Positions 52,692 through 61,282 of a stretch of DNA of 64,000 nucleotides are shown here, piece by piece (the first letter of the stretch is position 1; each line of letters opens with the position of its first letter). Origin of the DNA: Paenibacillus sp. JNUCC-31 (GTDB taxonomy: Bacteria > Bacillota > Bacilli > Paenibacillales > Paenibacillaceae); assembly GCF_014844075.1 (NCBI RefSeq), contig NZ_CP062165.1, forward strand, positions 310,001 to 374,000, read 5' to 3'. The notes below the pieces were generated by a model. That model saw only the letters and a program-made list of their open reading frames with translations. It had not been told where the DNA came from and ran no database searches. The position numbers and the translations under genes are program-made.

Positions 52692-53914
52692 TGCAATATC
52701 TCCTTTCGATTCATACGATCCGGACTAAGGTCCTGAATTCCCAACGCTTCGGAAGTTTTACCGTAGATTATATCAGCCATTAAGCTGCCCGTAATCGCAC
52801 TAAGCAGTATGCCATTACGATAATGTCCAAAAGCAGTGAATAACCCGGGAATACTTTCACAAGCCCCTATGTAGGGCAATCCATCCGGAGTCGAAGGTCT
52901 AACACCCGCCCATGCCCGGAGAAAATGCGCTTCCTTCATGCCAGGCACCCAGCTTGTCGCAGCTGTAAATAGCTTCTGAATCCCCTGTACCGAGACTTTT
53001 GTGTCTGTTCTTCCGGGAAGGCTGGTTGCACCGAGCCACACTTCCCCATTGGCTTTTGGGACAATATATATATCATCTGCATACACCGTTTTGTCAGGTC
53101 TGTATCCGATGTGGCGAGGTGAGAAATGCACCGCTGCAATCTCTCCTTTCACAGGCAAAACAGGCAAAATCAGCCCTGCATGTCTCATCAACTCTTCTCC
53201 CTGTAACCCTGTTGCAACAATGACGTTCTTCGATGTCATCGTTCCAATGGAAGTTCGGATCCCTTGAACTCCGTTCACATCTATATGCAAACGGACATCC
53301 TGTACGCCTTCCATAACCCTTGCACCCATGGCTTGAGCCGCCCTGACATACGCCTGCGTGAGATTAACAGGAAGGATCTCGCTCTCGGAAGGTCTGTAAT
53401 ATGCACCATAGATATCCCTGTTTAACCATGATGCTTCCTGTTGGACAGAGACACGATCCCACCAAAAAGGTTCATCAGAGGAGTTCGAAGATCTGTTATT
53501 TTTGTAATTGCTGACCTCACTGTATGAACGAAAGGGAGTAATAAACCCATATTGCTGCAAACCCATCTCCACTCCACTAAGTGAACTGATTCGTTCCTTC
53601 TGTTTATGAAGTAATTCTCTGCTCTCCTTCGCGAGCCTCGCCATAACGGCATGAGTGAATCTCTCACTGTCAGCAGCAAGCATCCCGGCAGCTGCACAGG
53701 AAGTTCCTCCAGCGATCCGCGAACGCTCAACCAAAAGAACATCATGGCCTCGGGTAGCGAGCTCACATGCAATAGCACAACCGATCACTCCACCGCCTAC
53801 AATAATGGTTTCAGCATGAAGATTGCCTCGAATTTCCGATCCAATTCTACTCCTTGATACTGCTCTTGGATGATAACCTGAACGTTTCCTTATACTTCTT
53901 GCTCCCTCTCTCAT
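52688..53914 (-). CDS. thiO: Glycine oxidase ThiO
   Basis: An FAD-dependent oxidase of the DAO family, 408 residues, making iminoacetate (dehydroglycine) from glycine for ThiG. The FAD fingerprint is ETIIVGGGVIGCAIACELATRG at about 35-56 (first twenty residues are enough to recognise it); GGTSCAAAGMLA and the C-terminal RAWAGVRPSTPDGLPYIG and GHYRNGILLSAITG complete the family pattern. A basic extension (MREGARSIRKRSGYH) precedes the Rossmann fold and is longer than usual. ATG 53914 has GGGAG eight bases upstream. It follows the tenI stop closely. Confidence 0.93.
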   Translation of the reverse strand: MREGARSIRKRSGYHPRAVSRSRIGSEIRGNLHAETIIVGGGVIGCAIACELATRGHDVLLVERSRIAGGTSCAAAGMLAADSERFTHAVMARLAKESRELLHKQKERISSLSGVEMGLQQYGFITPFRSYSEVSNYKNNRSSNSSDEPFWWDRVSVQQEASWLNRDIYGAYYRPSESEILPVNLTQAYVRAAQAMGARVMEGVQDVRLHIDVNGVQGIRTSIGTMTSKNVIVATGLQGEELMRHAGLILPVLPVKGEIAAVHFSPRHIGYRPDKTVYADDIYIVPKANGEVWLGATSLPGRTDTKVSVQGIQKLFTAATSWVPGMKEAHFLRAWAGVRPSTPDGLPYIGACESIPGLFTAFGHYRNGILLSAITGSLMADIIYGKTSEALGIQDLSPDRMNRKEILQ

Positions 53915-53918
53915 GATC

Positions 53919-54539
53919 TCATCTCCCTGGTTCGGCATACTTCTGTGAATTCGTGATCGCCCGCCGCAATGAAGCTGCTGCCAGTTCCGGGTTGTTGCTT
54001 GTCCAAATCGTAGAGATTACCGCAGCCCCTTTGGCGCCAGCAGTTCGGATAGCAGCAATATTCTCCGTTCCAATCCCACCAATCGCGATCACTGGAATTG
54101 AAACTTTGGTGCATACCTCAGCCAACGAAGCAAGTCCTCTAGGCTCGCAATTCGGTTTACTGGGTGAGGCGTACACATGCCCGTAAAATAGATAATCCGC
54201 CCCACGTTCTTCTGCAACTTTTGCTTCTTCCAGAGAATGAACCGACACCCCTACGCGAAGCCGATCGACTCTCCCCAGCTCCTTATCGTAGCTATGAATA
54301 GCAGCTTGGCCCCAATGCACACCACCAAACACCCCATGTTTAGCCAGCTGATCTGAGCCATTCATGATGATTCGGTTAGATGGAACACCCTTTTTTTTCA
54401 GGCTTTGGGCCCATTGTATCTGTTGCTCCAGGGTCAGTTTTTTTTCTCGAATGTGGATATAATCGACCCAGCGCCATACATCCGTGGCAGCATGCACAAA
54501 AGAGTTCATGTCACCTTTTCCTGGTGAAAGAGCATGCAG
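53919..54539 (-). CDS. tenI: TenI-like thiazole tautomerase / thiamine-phosphate-synthase paralogue
   Basis: A TIM-barrel protein of ThiE/TenI type, first gene of the thi operon. It has VDYIHIREKKLTLEQQI, RIIMNGSDQLAKHGVFGGVHWGQ, VGVSVHSLEEAKVAEERGADYLFYGHVYAS and IPVIAIGGIG, with the phosphate-binding glycine loop. Like TenI it lacks a complete ThiE active site, so thiazole tautomerase is the likely role. The start is not clear: the only standard start codons in frame are a GTG at 54638, which lies inside the riboswitch terminator, and an ATG at 54509, which would remove the first beta strand (ELHALSPGKGD). A CTG at 54539, ten bases after AAGAGG, is given as a compromise. Confidence 0.82.
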   Translation of the reverse strand: MHALSPGKGDMNSFVHAATDVWRWVDYIHIREKKLTLEQQIQWAQSLKKKGVPSNRIIMNGSDQLAKHGVFGGVHWGQAAIHSYDKELGRVDRLRVGVSVHSLEEAKVAEERGADYLFYGHVYASPSKPNCEPRGLASLAEVCTKVSIPVIAIGGIGTENIAAIRTAGAKGAAVISTIWTSNNPELAAASLRRAITNSQKYAEPGR

Positions 54540-54626
54540 TTCGAATGATCCTCTTGTTACATGTTCGTGGAAGATTTCCGTATTGTTCGCCCTCCTCTTG
54601 CATATGATTACGCTGAAATAAACAAC

Positions 54627-54655
54627 AAAAAAAGCCACTCCCGCAGGGGAGTGGC
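54627..54655 (-). terminator. Riboswitch-controlled terminator of the thi operon
   Basis: On the minus strand GCCACTCCC pairs with GGGAGTGGC around a short loop (CTGC), followed by seven Ts, about 180 bases after the TPP aptamer. Its left arm is complementary to GGGAAGTGGC at the 3' end of the aptamer, so the aptamer end can act as antiterminator. Confidence 0.9.
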
Positions 54656-54822
54656 CACGAATTTAGTATTCATGGATCAACTGAATGACTGCTGCATACG
54701 GTTACTCACTGCATAACAACTACGGAACCCATAATTGTAACAATGTGTATATGCATGTTTCACACTGCAGGCAACATCGCAATAAAATCAACGATAATTG
54801 CTCACTTTGTCATTAGCTGAAA

Positions 54823-54920
54823 CGGCCACTTCCCTACGCTGGTATGATCCAGATCAGGTGCAAAGGGTCCGGAATCTAATTCTTCCATCTCAGCCGCATC
54901 GTGCGGCCCCCCTAGTGTTC
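54823..54920 (-). ncRNA. TPP riboswitch (THI element)
   Basis: On the minus strand the conserved TPP-aptamer pieces are GCGGCTGAGATGG, ACCCTTTGCACCTGATCTGG and ATCATACCAGCGTAGGGAAG. CTGAGA and GATCTGGATCATACCAGCGTAGGGAA are the pyrimidine- and pyrophosphate-sensing loops of the class. It precedes the tenI-thiO-thiS-thiG-thiF operon and would reduce expression when TPP is plentiful. The bases 54640-54822 between aptamer and terminator hold no gene. Confidence 0.96.
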
Positions 54921-55058
54921 ATATGAAGTTGTAGCCTATGTTACCATAGACACCTTTTTTTGTCACCGTACATTTCCATTGATTACGTTGTTCATTCATG
55001 CTTAGGGTTGATGTAGTTATAAAAGTAGCTGATCTTGTTCGAGGTTCGAAGATACATA

Positions 55059-56609
55059 CTATTGTTTCTCGGACCAAGCTTCAACATCCCATGTTTTGGT
55101 TACCCAGCTTTCATAGAACTCAGGTTCATGTGATACGAGCAACACGGTACCCTTGAATTCTTGCAAGGCGCGTTTTAGCTCTGCTTTGGCTGTCACATCC
55201 AAATGGTTGGTCGGCTCATCGAATAAAATCCAGTTGCTTTCACGCATAAGAAGCTTACACAAACGAACTTTTGCCTGTTCTCCACCACTAAGCGCGTTAA
55301 GCGGACGGGTGATATGCTCATTTTTCAATCCACATCGTGCGAGATGGCCCCGGACTTCATTCTGTGTCAGATGAGAAAATTCATTCCACACATCTTCGAT
55401 CGGAGTAATATTACCTGCACGTACTTCTTGTTCGAAATAGGCTGTTTCCAGATAGTCACCCAAGAATGTCTTACCGCTGATTGGCGGGATTTTCCCAAGG
55501 ATGGTCTTCAGCAGAGTTGATTTACCTACACCGTTACACCCAACAATGGCAATTTTCTCACCACGCTCAATCGTCATCGTCATTTTGGGCAATAATGCAT
55601 ATGAATATCCAATTTCAAAATCAATACCCTCAAAGACGGTTTTGCTGCTCGCCCGGGCATCCTTGAATTTGAATGTGGGTTTGGCTGCTTCGTCTGGACG
55701 ATCGATCCGTTCAATCTTGCCAAGCTGCTTCTCACGGCTCTTGGCACGACCGGAAGTGGAAGCGCGGGCTTTGTTCCGCTGAATGAAATCTTCCTGCTTC
55801 TTGATAAATTCCTGCTGTTTCTCATAAGCATCAATATGCTGCGCCTTATTCATGTCGGCCATTTCAAGGAATTTGTTATAGTTCGCTGCATAACGCGTCA
55901 ACTTGGCAAATTCCAGATGATATATAACGTTAACGACCTCATTCATAAACTCCGTATCATGCGAAATCAGAATAAACGCATACGGGTAATCCTTCAGGTA
56001 ACGCGTCAGCCATTCAATGTGTTCCACATCGAGATAGTTCGTTGGCTCATCCAGCAGAAGAGCCGTTGGTTTCTCCAGTAAGAGCTTGGCAAGCAATACC
56101 TTCGTACGTTGACCACCACTAAGCGCGGCCACGTCACGATCCAGACCGATAGCGGACAAGCCAAGTCCATTCGCCATCTCTTCCACTTTCACATCAATCA
56201 GATAAAAATCACCTTGCTCTAATTGTTCCTGAATGTCACCCATTTCTTCCAGCAACAATTCAAGCTTGTCCGGATCGGCGTCTGCCATCTGATCCGTGAT
56301 GGACATCATTTCTTTTTCCAACTCAAGCAAGGGCAGGAACGCCTCTTTGAGCACATCACGAATCGTTTTTCCAGGCGTGAGCTTGGTATGCTGATCCAGA
56401 TATCCATAGCGAACTTTTGGGGTCCATTCAACCTTCCCTTCGTCCTTTAACAATTTCCCGGTAAGGATGTTCATCAATGTGGACTTGCCCACACCATTTG
56501 CACCAACAAGGCCTACACGCTCTCCGGCGAGTAAACGAAAAGAAACATTTTTAAATAACGTGCGGTCGCCAAAATTGTGACTCACGTTCTCAACTGACAA
56601 TAAACTCAT
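55059..56609 (-). CDS. ABC-F family ATPase (YkpA/YbiT-like)
   Basis: A cytosolic ABC-F protein of 516 residues with two ABC domains and no membrane segment, acting on ribosomes in translation (or in antibiotic protection in some subfamilies). First domain: Walker A GANGVGKST, signature LSGGQRTKV, Walker B LLDEPTNYLD; second: GCNGVGKST, LSGGEQAKV, LFDEPTNHLD. The interdomain linker (about 240-320, KQQEFIKKQEDFIQRNKARAS) is short and basic, and no long C-terminal extension follows, as in housekeeping YbiT/YkpA-type proteins; nothing marks it as an antibiotic-resistance type. ATG 56609 follows GGAGCAACCTC-type sequence. Confidence 0.92.
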   Translation of the reverse strand: MSLLSVENVSHNFGDRTLFKNVSFRLLAGERVGLVGANGVGKSTLMNILTGKLLKDEGKVEWTPKVRYGYLDQHTKLTPGKTIRDVLKEAFLPLLELEKEMMSITDQMADADPDKLELLLEEMGDIQEQLEQGDFYLIDVKVEEMANGLGLSAIGLDRDVAALSGGQRTKVLLAKLLLEKPTALLLDEPTNYLDVEHIEWLTRYLKDYPYAFILISHDTEFMNEVVNVIYHLEFAKLTRYAANYNKFLEMADMNKAQHIDAYEKQQEFIKKQEDFIQRNKARASTSGRAKSREKQLGKIERIDRPDEAAKPTFKFKDARASSKTVFEGIDFEIGYSYALLPKMTMTIERGEKIAIVGCNGVGKSTLLKTILGKIPPISGKTFLGDYLETAYFEQEVRAGNITPIEDVWNEFSHLTQNEVRGHLARCGLKNEHITRPLNALSGGEQAKVRLCKLLMRESNWILFDEPTNHLDVTAKAELKRALQEFKGTVLLVSHEPEFYESWVTKTWDVEAWSEKQ

Positions 56610-56741
56610 AAGATGAGGTTGCTCCTATCTATTTGGACATTACTATCGTTCCGAAACCTTATTTTATCACAGGTATCGCCTTTTCTGAAAGTAATGTAAA
56701 CATCTCATGCAACCTCACTTTCATATTACAAACAAACTGCC

Positions 56742-57725
56742 CTAATTTATGGAACACTTATACTCAAAATAGCCTTGAGCTGCTGCTTGTTTCGCATCTG
56801 TAAACACTTCTCCGGCCCTGTAACCATTGCGGCATGTGGAGGGATAATAATATTTGATTCCACTTGCCGGATCAACTCCGCCAATAATTGCTGTTTTCTT
56901 CACCAGTCTGCCACCACCGATGGCATAATTGTTAATCTTTTCATTCCCTACAGGTACCCCCTGAATAAAGGCCATAAGTCCTGTATCACTAATTGTATTG
57001 TACCAATCCTCTTGAGAAATCAAAGGCATGGTGAAGGTGTAGGAAACACCATTCCTTCTTGCAAACTCATTATGCCTGTTGATAACCTCAGCCAAATCTT
57101 CCTGCACACTTGTTACGATCCGGCTTCGTCTGACCTGTTCAAAGAGCTCGGCATCTTGAAGAAGAGGGATTTGCGTGCTGGAGGCCAGTTCTTTTTGGAA
57201 GCCTTCTACCCATTTGCCCAAGCTTGCATCATAGGCATACACATACCCATCGAGCGTGAAGTTAATACTGCTGCCATTTGAATCAGAATATGTATAAGGT
57301 TTCTTGGGGCTCCACACGTGCCGGAATGAATCTTCAAGGTTTCCTGTCATTTCAGTTTCTTTCGCCAAAATATAATAACCGTCATAATCCAGCAGAACTA
57401 TTGCAGGTAAGTAATTAAACATGGCCTTTATCGCAGCAGGATCATCCTGAATCCCCATATTAAGCGCCATTGTTTGGGTAAACGTAAGTAATGCAAGCTC
57501 TTTGTCCGCTTTCACGAACTTGGTTGAATCATACCCCGCTTCATCGTTTTGCTTCTCATTCTGATGCATCACAGCCCCTGCATCCATTACAGCAGTCTGA
57601 AGTGCCGCCCTGTAACGATTGCTTAAATATTGAGCCTCTTGGGCATTGTCGGTATTGTGAGATATAACCCAGAAAATAGGTAAAAAGATAAGCACAAACA
57701 CAATGGAAAGATCAGTAATCTTCAT
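56742..57725 (-). CDS. Single-pass membrane protein of the Tad-like operon (327 aa)
   Basis: Unrecognised. A 327-residue protein with a short cytoplasmic N-terminus, one hydrophobic segment at about residues 6-23 (LSIVFVLIFLPIFWVI) and a large extracytoplasmic domain. It contains few cysteines (two in the last 35 residues, in STCRNGY and YKCSIN, which could form a disulfide), a YDGYYILAKETE strand and a VGNEKINNYAIGGGR segment. It is the last gene of the Tad-like operon and overlaps the previous gene by 14 bases. A role as pilus tip, minor pseudopilin or secreted-substrate adaptor is possible, but only by position. Confidence 0.8.
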   Translation of the reverse strand: MKITDLSIVFVLIFLPIFWVISHNTDNAQEAQYLSNRYRAALQTAVMDAGAVMHQNEKQNDEAGYDSTKFVKADKELALLTFTQTMALNMGIQDDPAAIKAMFNYLPAIVLLDYDGYYILAKETEMTGNLEDSFRHVWSPKKPYTYSDSNGSSINFTLDGYVYAYDASLGKWVEGFQKELASSTQIPLLQDAELFEQVRRSRIVTSVQEDLAEVINRHNEFARRNGVSYTFTMPLISQEDWYNTISDTGLMAFIQGVPVGNEKINNYAIGGGRLVKKTAIIGGVDPASGIKYYYPSTCRNGYRAGEVFTDAKQAAAQGYFEYKCSIN

Positions 57726-58263
57726 TTAGAACCATACCTCCATATGTGGTAAATACGGCTGCTGCCTGCGCAGACCCGTTTAACCACTCACGAATCAGCA
57801 TGGCAGGTGTACGATTTGTATTTTTGACGGTCACTGTGAAAAAATCCCCCATAACCAAAGTATATCTGCGCCCAGGATCATCTGAAGCCAGTACACTGGA
57901 CGATGGAAATAGCTTGGCTTTAATCTGAGCTGAATAATAGCCGTCCTGTACAGTCTCATAAGTTCCAGAGAATGTACTCTGATCCAGCGGGTCTGAATAA
58001 TGGGGTACATACTTTTTGTGTAGGTGTTCCATGGCAATTTCATAGGAATTACCCGTTCGGGCCATCTGTTCTTCGAACTCTGCATACATGTCAGGGGAAA
58101 TATACCCCTTTGTTCTGACTGCATCAACAAAACGGGTAACCGTCTGTACAACGGTCATGCGTGCCATGTCATCCTGCCGATCAGCTGACTCTGCTGCCGG
58201 ATATACATACAGCAATACGACTGCCAGAAGAACGGCAAGCAGCTTGGATGCGGCATTAATCAA
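57712..58263 (-). CDS. Single-pass membrane protein of the Tad-like operon (183 aa)
   Basis: Unrecognised 183-residue protein with one N-terminal membrane segment (about 4-24, ASKLLAVLLAVVLLYVYPAA), followed by an extracytoplasmic domain with YVPHYSDPLDQSTFSGTYET and FFTVTVKNTNRTPAMLIREW. The TTG at 58263 has AAGGAGG ten bases upstream and overlaps the previous gene's stop (TTGA); the longer TTG start at 58284 is on that site. Its layout (short N-terminus, one helix, beta-rich exterior) recalls pseudopilins or TadE-type proteins, yet no prepilin cleavage motif is clear. Confidence 0.8.
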   Translation of the reverse strand: MINAASKLLAVLLAVVLLYVYPAAESADRQDDMARMTVVQTVTRFVDAVRTKGYISPDMYAEFEEQMARTGNSYEIAMEHLHKKYVPHYSDPLDQSTFSGTYETVQDGYYSAQIKAKLFPSSSVLASDDPGRRYTLVMGDFFTVTVKNTNRTPAMLIREWLNGSAQAAAVFTTYGGMVLNEDY

Positions 58264-58661
58264 GGTATGCTGGCCTCCTTCCAAAACGCAATCTTTAGCA
58301 CTTCGCCAGTATCACTTCTAATGAACTCCGGTCTGTACGATGCAACAAGTTGGACAGGGATAGTCACTGTTCTATTTAAAAGGGGATCCATAACATAGGC
58401 TGTCCCGTCTACCTCCACTCTGATCGTTGTCCCTGTCATCTGTCTTACCGTATGTAAGACTTCAGCACCGCTGTAGTGTTCTGGCTGGCTTATGTGCAAA
58501 GTTGTATTTAGTCGTCCTTCCATGTTTGCAGTGGTCTGCACCATGTGGTTCAAACCGTCTGACAAAACCTTCACATTTTGTTGCCCGTACAGGCAGGCTG
58601 TCACAAACAGGACAACCGCCGTACAAAACAACATGAGCTGCTGTGTATTCTGGGACATCAT
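58260..58661 (-). CDS. Single-pass membrane protein of the Tad-like operon (133 aa)
   Basis: Unrecognised small protein, 133 residues, with one membrane helix at about 10-26 (LMLFCTAVVLFVTACLY) and an extracytoplasmic part containing HISQPEHYSGAEVLHTVRQM and VEVDGTAYVMDPLLNRTVTI. The first ATG, 58661, has AGGAG seven bases upstream; a TTG at 58664 is in frame. It is tightly packed between its neighbours (14 bases from the previous gene, four-base overlap with the next), so the four membrane proteins of this operon are made together. Confidence 0.8.
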   Translation of the reverse strand: MMSQNTQQLMLFCTAVVLFVTACLYGQQNVKVLSDGLNHMVQTTANMEGRLNTTLHISQPEHYSGAEVLHTVRQMTGTTIRVEVDGTAYVMDPLLNRTVTIPVQLVASYRPEFIRSDTGEVLKIAFWKEASIP

Positions 58662-58674
58662 CAACCAACTCCTG

Positions 58675-59160
58675 TCAGGATTGCTGGAAAATAAGCCCTC
58701 TTACTACATTAGATCTGTCTTTTACAATAATTGCTTTGAATTTACCGCTTGGATTGACATACTGATTATCTTTTTCACTCATAGTCTGGTTGATAACGCC
58801 CACTTTCTCGTCAGGTTTAATAACAGAGCCATAATCCGCATTATTGAGATCCTGGGAAATGTTTAACTGATTACCATACCATTGGCCTCCTTTATTTTTA
58901 CCTGTAATAACTTGAATCCCGAATTGATCCTTGTCCGCATATTTACGCAACGCGTTCGTAACCTGTGATCCGCTAATGGTAGTTCCGTCATACACCGTAA
59001 ATGCAGCTTGGGACAACTCGGTCTGGATATCCGCAAAATTGTTTTGTGCCGTTTTGGTCGCCTCCTGAGCCGAAATAAACAACAAAACCACAATTGTAAT
59101 AAGGGCGATGGTCAGAAAGATGCCTGCTGCCACCTTTAAAGCGCTTGATGCATTGTTCAT
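58675..59160 (-). CDS. Pilin-like single-pass membrane protein (161 aa)
   Basis: Unrecognised 161-residue protein and the first of four short membrane proteins after the TadBC-like gene, where pilins are often encoded. A short polar N-terminus (MNNASSALKV) is followed by a long hydrophobic helix at about 11-31 (AAGIFLTIALITIVVLLFIS), an amphipathic continuation (AQEATKTAQNNFADIQTEL) and a small outer domain with the glycine-rich NKGGQWYGNQL loop. Helix followed by amphipathic stretch is the classic type IV pilin plan, but the usual prepilin-peptidase site is not evident. ATG 59160 has AGGAGG nine bases upstream. It is the best major-pilin candidate here. Confidence 0.82.
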   Translation of the reverse strand: MNNASSALKVAAGIFLTIALITIVVLLFISAQEATKTAQNNFADIQTELSQAAFTVYDGTTISGSQVTNALRKYADKDQFGIQVITGKNKGGQWYGNQLNISQDLNNADYGSVIKPDEKVGVINQTMSEKDNQYVNPSGKFKAIIVKDRSNVVRGLIFQQS

Positions 59161-59215
59161 GATAAATCCTCCTAAATTTATTGTTATTTATTTCAGACTG
59201 CGACGTACTTAGTCG

Positions 59216-61282
59216 TTACAGTTTCTGAATCTGTTCATAATAAATGTTCATTTGCAGGAAACTCATGCCTACCAGCGGAATGACCAGATAGAGGAAGATC
59301 AGGGCATACATCGGTGTAAACCCGATCATTCTTCCCCATGATGCTTTAACATCTATCATCTTGGTATATTCCTGTTTGCGTTGTTCAAAATAAAAGGCCA
59401 TCATGCTATCCAGATCGTCAAAAGCTTCCCGAATCGAAATTTTCCCAAGTGCAAGTTGCAGTTTATCAACCAGACGCTGAAATTCAGGCAGACCCGCCTC
59501 TTCTTTCAATTGTTCAAGTGCTTGCTCCGGCCCATGCTCAAAGTGCAACAAACATTTTTGAAGTGGCCTTTTGAAAATGACTGCAAATCGATTGAGCCAT
59601 TCTAATATTTCCTCGACAGACATACGGTCCATTTCCCGCAAGATTGATATAACGGTCTGAAATTGATAAATTTCATGCCTCATGTCCATGCTGCGCATTT
59701 TGCGCTGGAACATCATAAGCCAGATCGGCATGTGATAACCCGCTAAACCCGTTATGACTGCAATCATCAGCTCCCACCAGTGGAGGTATTGTTTGTTGTA
59801 TACCTCCAGCTTCTGCATGATGCGCGCGATGGTTTCAGCCTGTGTATCATGATCCAGCTGTATGGGGTTCAGGGCCTGCAAAGCATTCGATATTTCATCA
59901 TAGGTTGCTCCCCGCCTCATTTCGATGCTCTCAAGCACGGCTTGATCCAAGCTTGTCTTTTCTCTAGCCTGCTTCAATTCCACCTCTCCCATCGCGCCAA
60001 ACATCCGGTCATCTCTCACAGGATCATGCAAGACGTGATTTCGTTCAATCTGATGCAGCAGCAAGACACAGCCAATAGTCAGGACAAAACAACTTGCAAA
60101 TAACATTAATCTGCGTATAGCCAGCCATTCGTATTTTAGTTCTGAGCTGCTTTCCCGCATCAGCCTTATCGTTTGACTGTAGTTGGTACTGCCAGGTTTA
60201 GGCGCGAACAACATTGAAACTTTACGAATGAATGTCTGCCTGTACAGAAACTGATCGATTCTGGAGTGTTTGCGTCCTGTCCGATAGCGGGTTTCATCAT
60301 ATTGCTGTAGTCTTTGCAAAAGCAAGTAGGCAAGTATAATAATGATGTAGATCGATATTTTGGTTACAAATCCGATTTTGCTGCGATAAAATTCATCCAT
60401 TGTCGGAAAACTTCCTCTGGCCCAGCGTTCAATTGGAGCTGTGAACAGAACGGGAGCCAGTGCAATGATGTTCAGTCCTTTTAAGAGATAGTCCAGTTTG
60501 TCCCGCCGCAAAATCTCCAGATGAATTTCCTGCGTCAGATTCCCAAGACCTTTCAAGTAGATTGAACCCTGTGCCCTGTCTTTGTCCCCAAACTCCATCA
60601 CCATATATGAAATGCCGGCAAACCCCTTGAGAAAACGATTCGGTGCAATCTCATAGTATCGTTCCAATGCTTCGTTCGGATCTGGTGAAGTCAATGCCTC
60701 ATAGATCAAAAGTACTTGCTCTGCAGCTTCTCCTTTACCTGCTTCAGCTGCTTCATACAGTGCTTCTTCTACCATTCCATGCTGGTGATAACGATGTCTC
60801 ACGTCGGCAAACAGGTCCAGCATCTGCACCAACAATCGCTTCTCTATACGATTCAGACACATATCCAGTACAAGACTGTTCAGAACTACAGCGCAAAGTA
60901 CCGACAATACCACAAAGGCGATACCTGGTTGCATAAGAAACAGAATTACACTGATGCTTCCGTATCCTCCGAAAATAATGAGAACCACGCTCATGGTCAT
61001 TCGTCTTAATGCTGGTTCGTCGCCAACATGCCGGAATGAGATTCGTTTCTTCACTTGTAAAATATAAGCAGAGAGCAGCGGCACTTTCATGCCCCATCGA
61101 TAGGACTGTAACAGGAATGTTCCCCACTGCAGCGTACGATTTCCGTTCAACGTAGCAATCCCTACAGATTTACTTGCAGTGTCACCTCCTCTATGACGCA
61201 GCAGATTCAATACAAGTAGCGTGATCACCAGTCCACCTGCACATATCCCCAGCACCAAAAGAAGAACCAGCTTAACGGTCAT
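59216..61282 (-). CDS. Fused TadB/TadC-like type II secretion F-domain membrane protein
   Basis: A 688-residue integral membrane protein with about eight hydrophobic segments in two halves. The N-terminal half (1-330) has a cytosolic helical domain near LVQMLDLFADVRHRYHQHGMVEEALYEA-type sequence; the C-terminal half (390-688) has FQTVISILREMDRM, VDKLQLALGKISIREAFDDL and a final helix LIFLYLVIPLVGMSFL. Both resemble the T2SSF platform domain of TadB and TadC, which normally are separate proteins of about 300 residues each. ATG 61282, eight bases after GGAG, overlaps the TadA stop. It is the inner-membrane platform of the pilus machine by position. Confidence 0.78.
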   Translation of the reverse strand: MTVKLVLLLVLGICAGGLVITLLVLNLLRHRGGDTASKSVGIATLNGNRTLQWGTFLLQSYRWGMKVPLLSAYILQVKKRISFRHVGDEPALRRMTMSVVLIIFGGYGSISVILFLMQPGIAFVVLSVLCAVVLNSLVLDMCLNRIEKRLLVQMLDLFADVRHRYHQHGMVEEALYEAAEAGKGEAAEQVLLIYEALTSPDPNEALERYYEIAPNRFLKGFAGISYMVMEFGDKDRAQGSIYLKGLGNLTQEIHLEILRRDKLDYLLKGLNIIALAPVLFTAPIERWARGSFPTMDEFYRSKIGFVTKISIYIIIILAYLLLQRLQQYDETRYRTGRKHSRIDQFLYRQTFIRKVSMLFAPKPGSTNYSQTIRLMRESSSELKYEWLAIRRLMLFASCFVLTIGCVLLLHQIERNHVLHDPVRDDRMFGAMGEVELKQAREKTSLDQAVLESIEMRRGATYDEISNALQALNPIQLDHDTQAETIARIMQKLEVYNKQYLHWWELMIAVITGLAGYHMPIWLMMFQRKMRSMDMRHEIYQFQTVISILREMDRMSVEEILEWLNRFAVIFKRPLQKCLLHFEHGPEQALEQLKEEAGLPEFQRLVDKLQLALGKISIREAFDDLDSMMAFYFEQRKQEYTKMIDVKASWGRMIGFTPMYALIFLYLVIPLVGMSFLQMNIYYEQIQKL

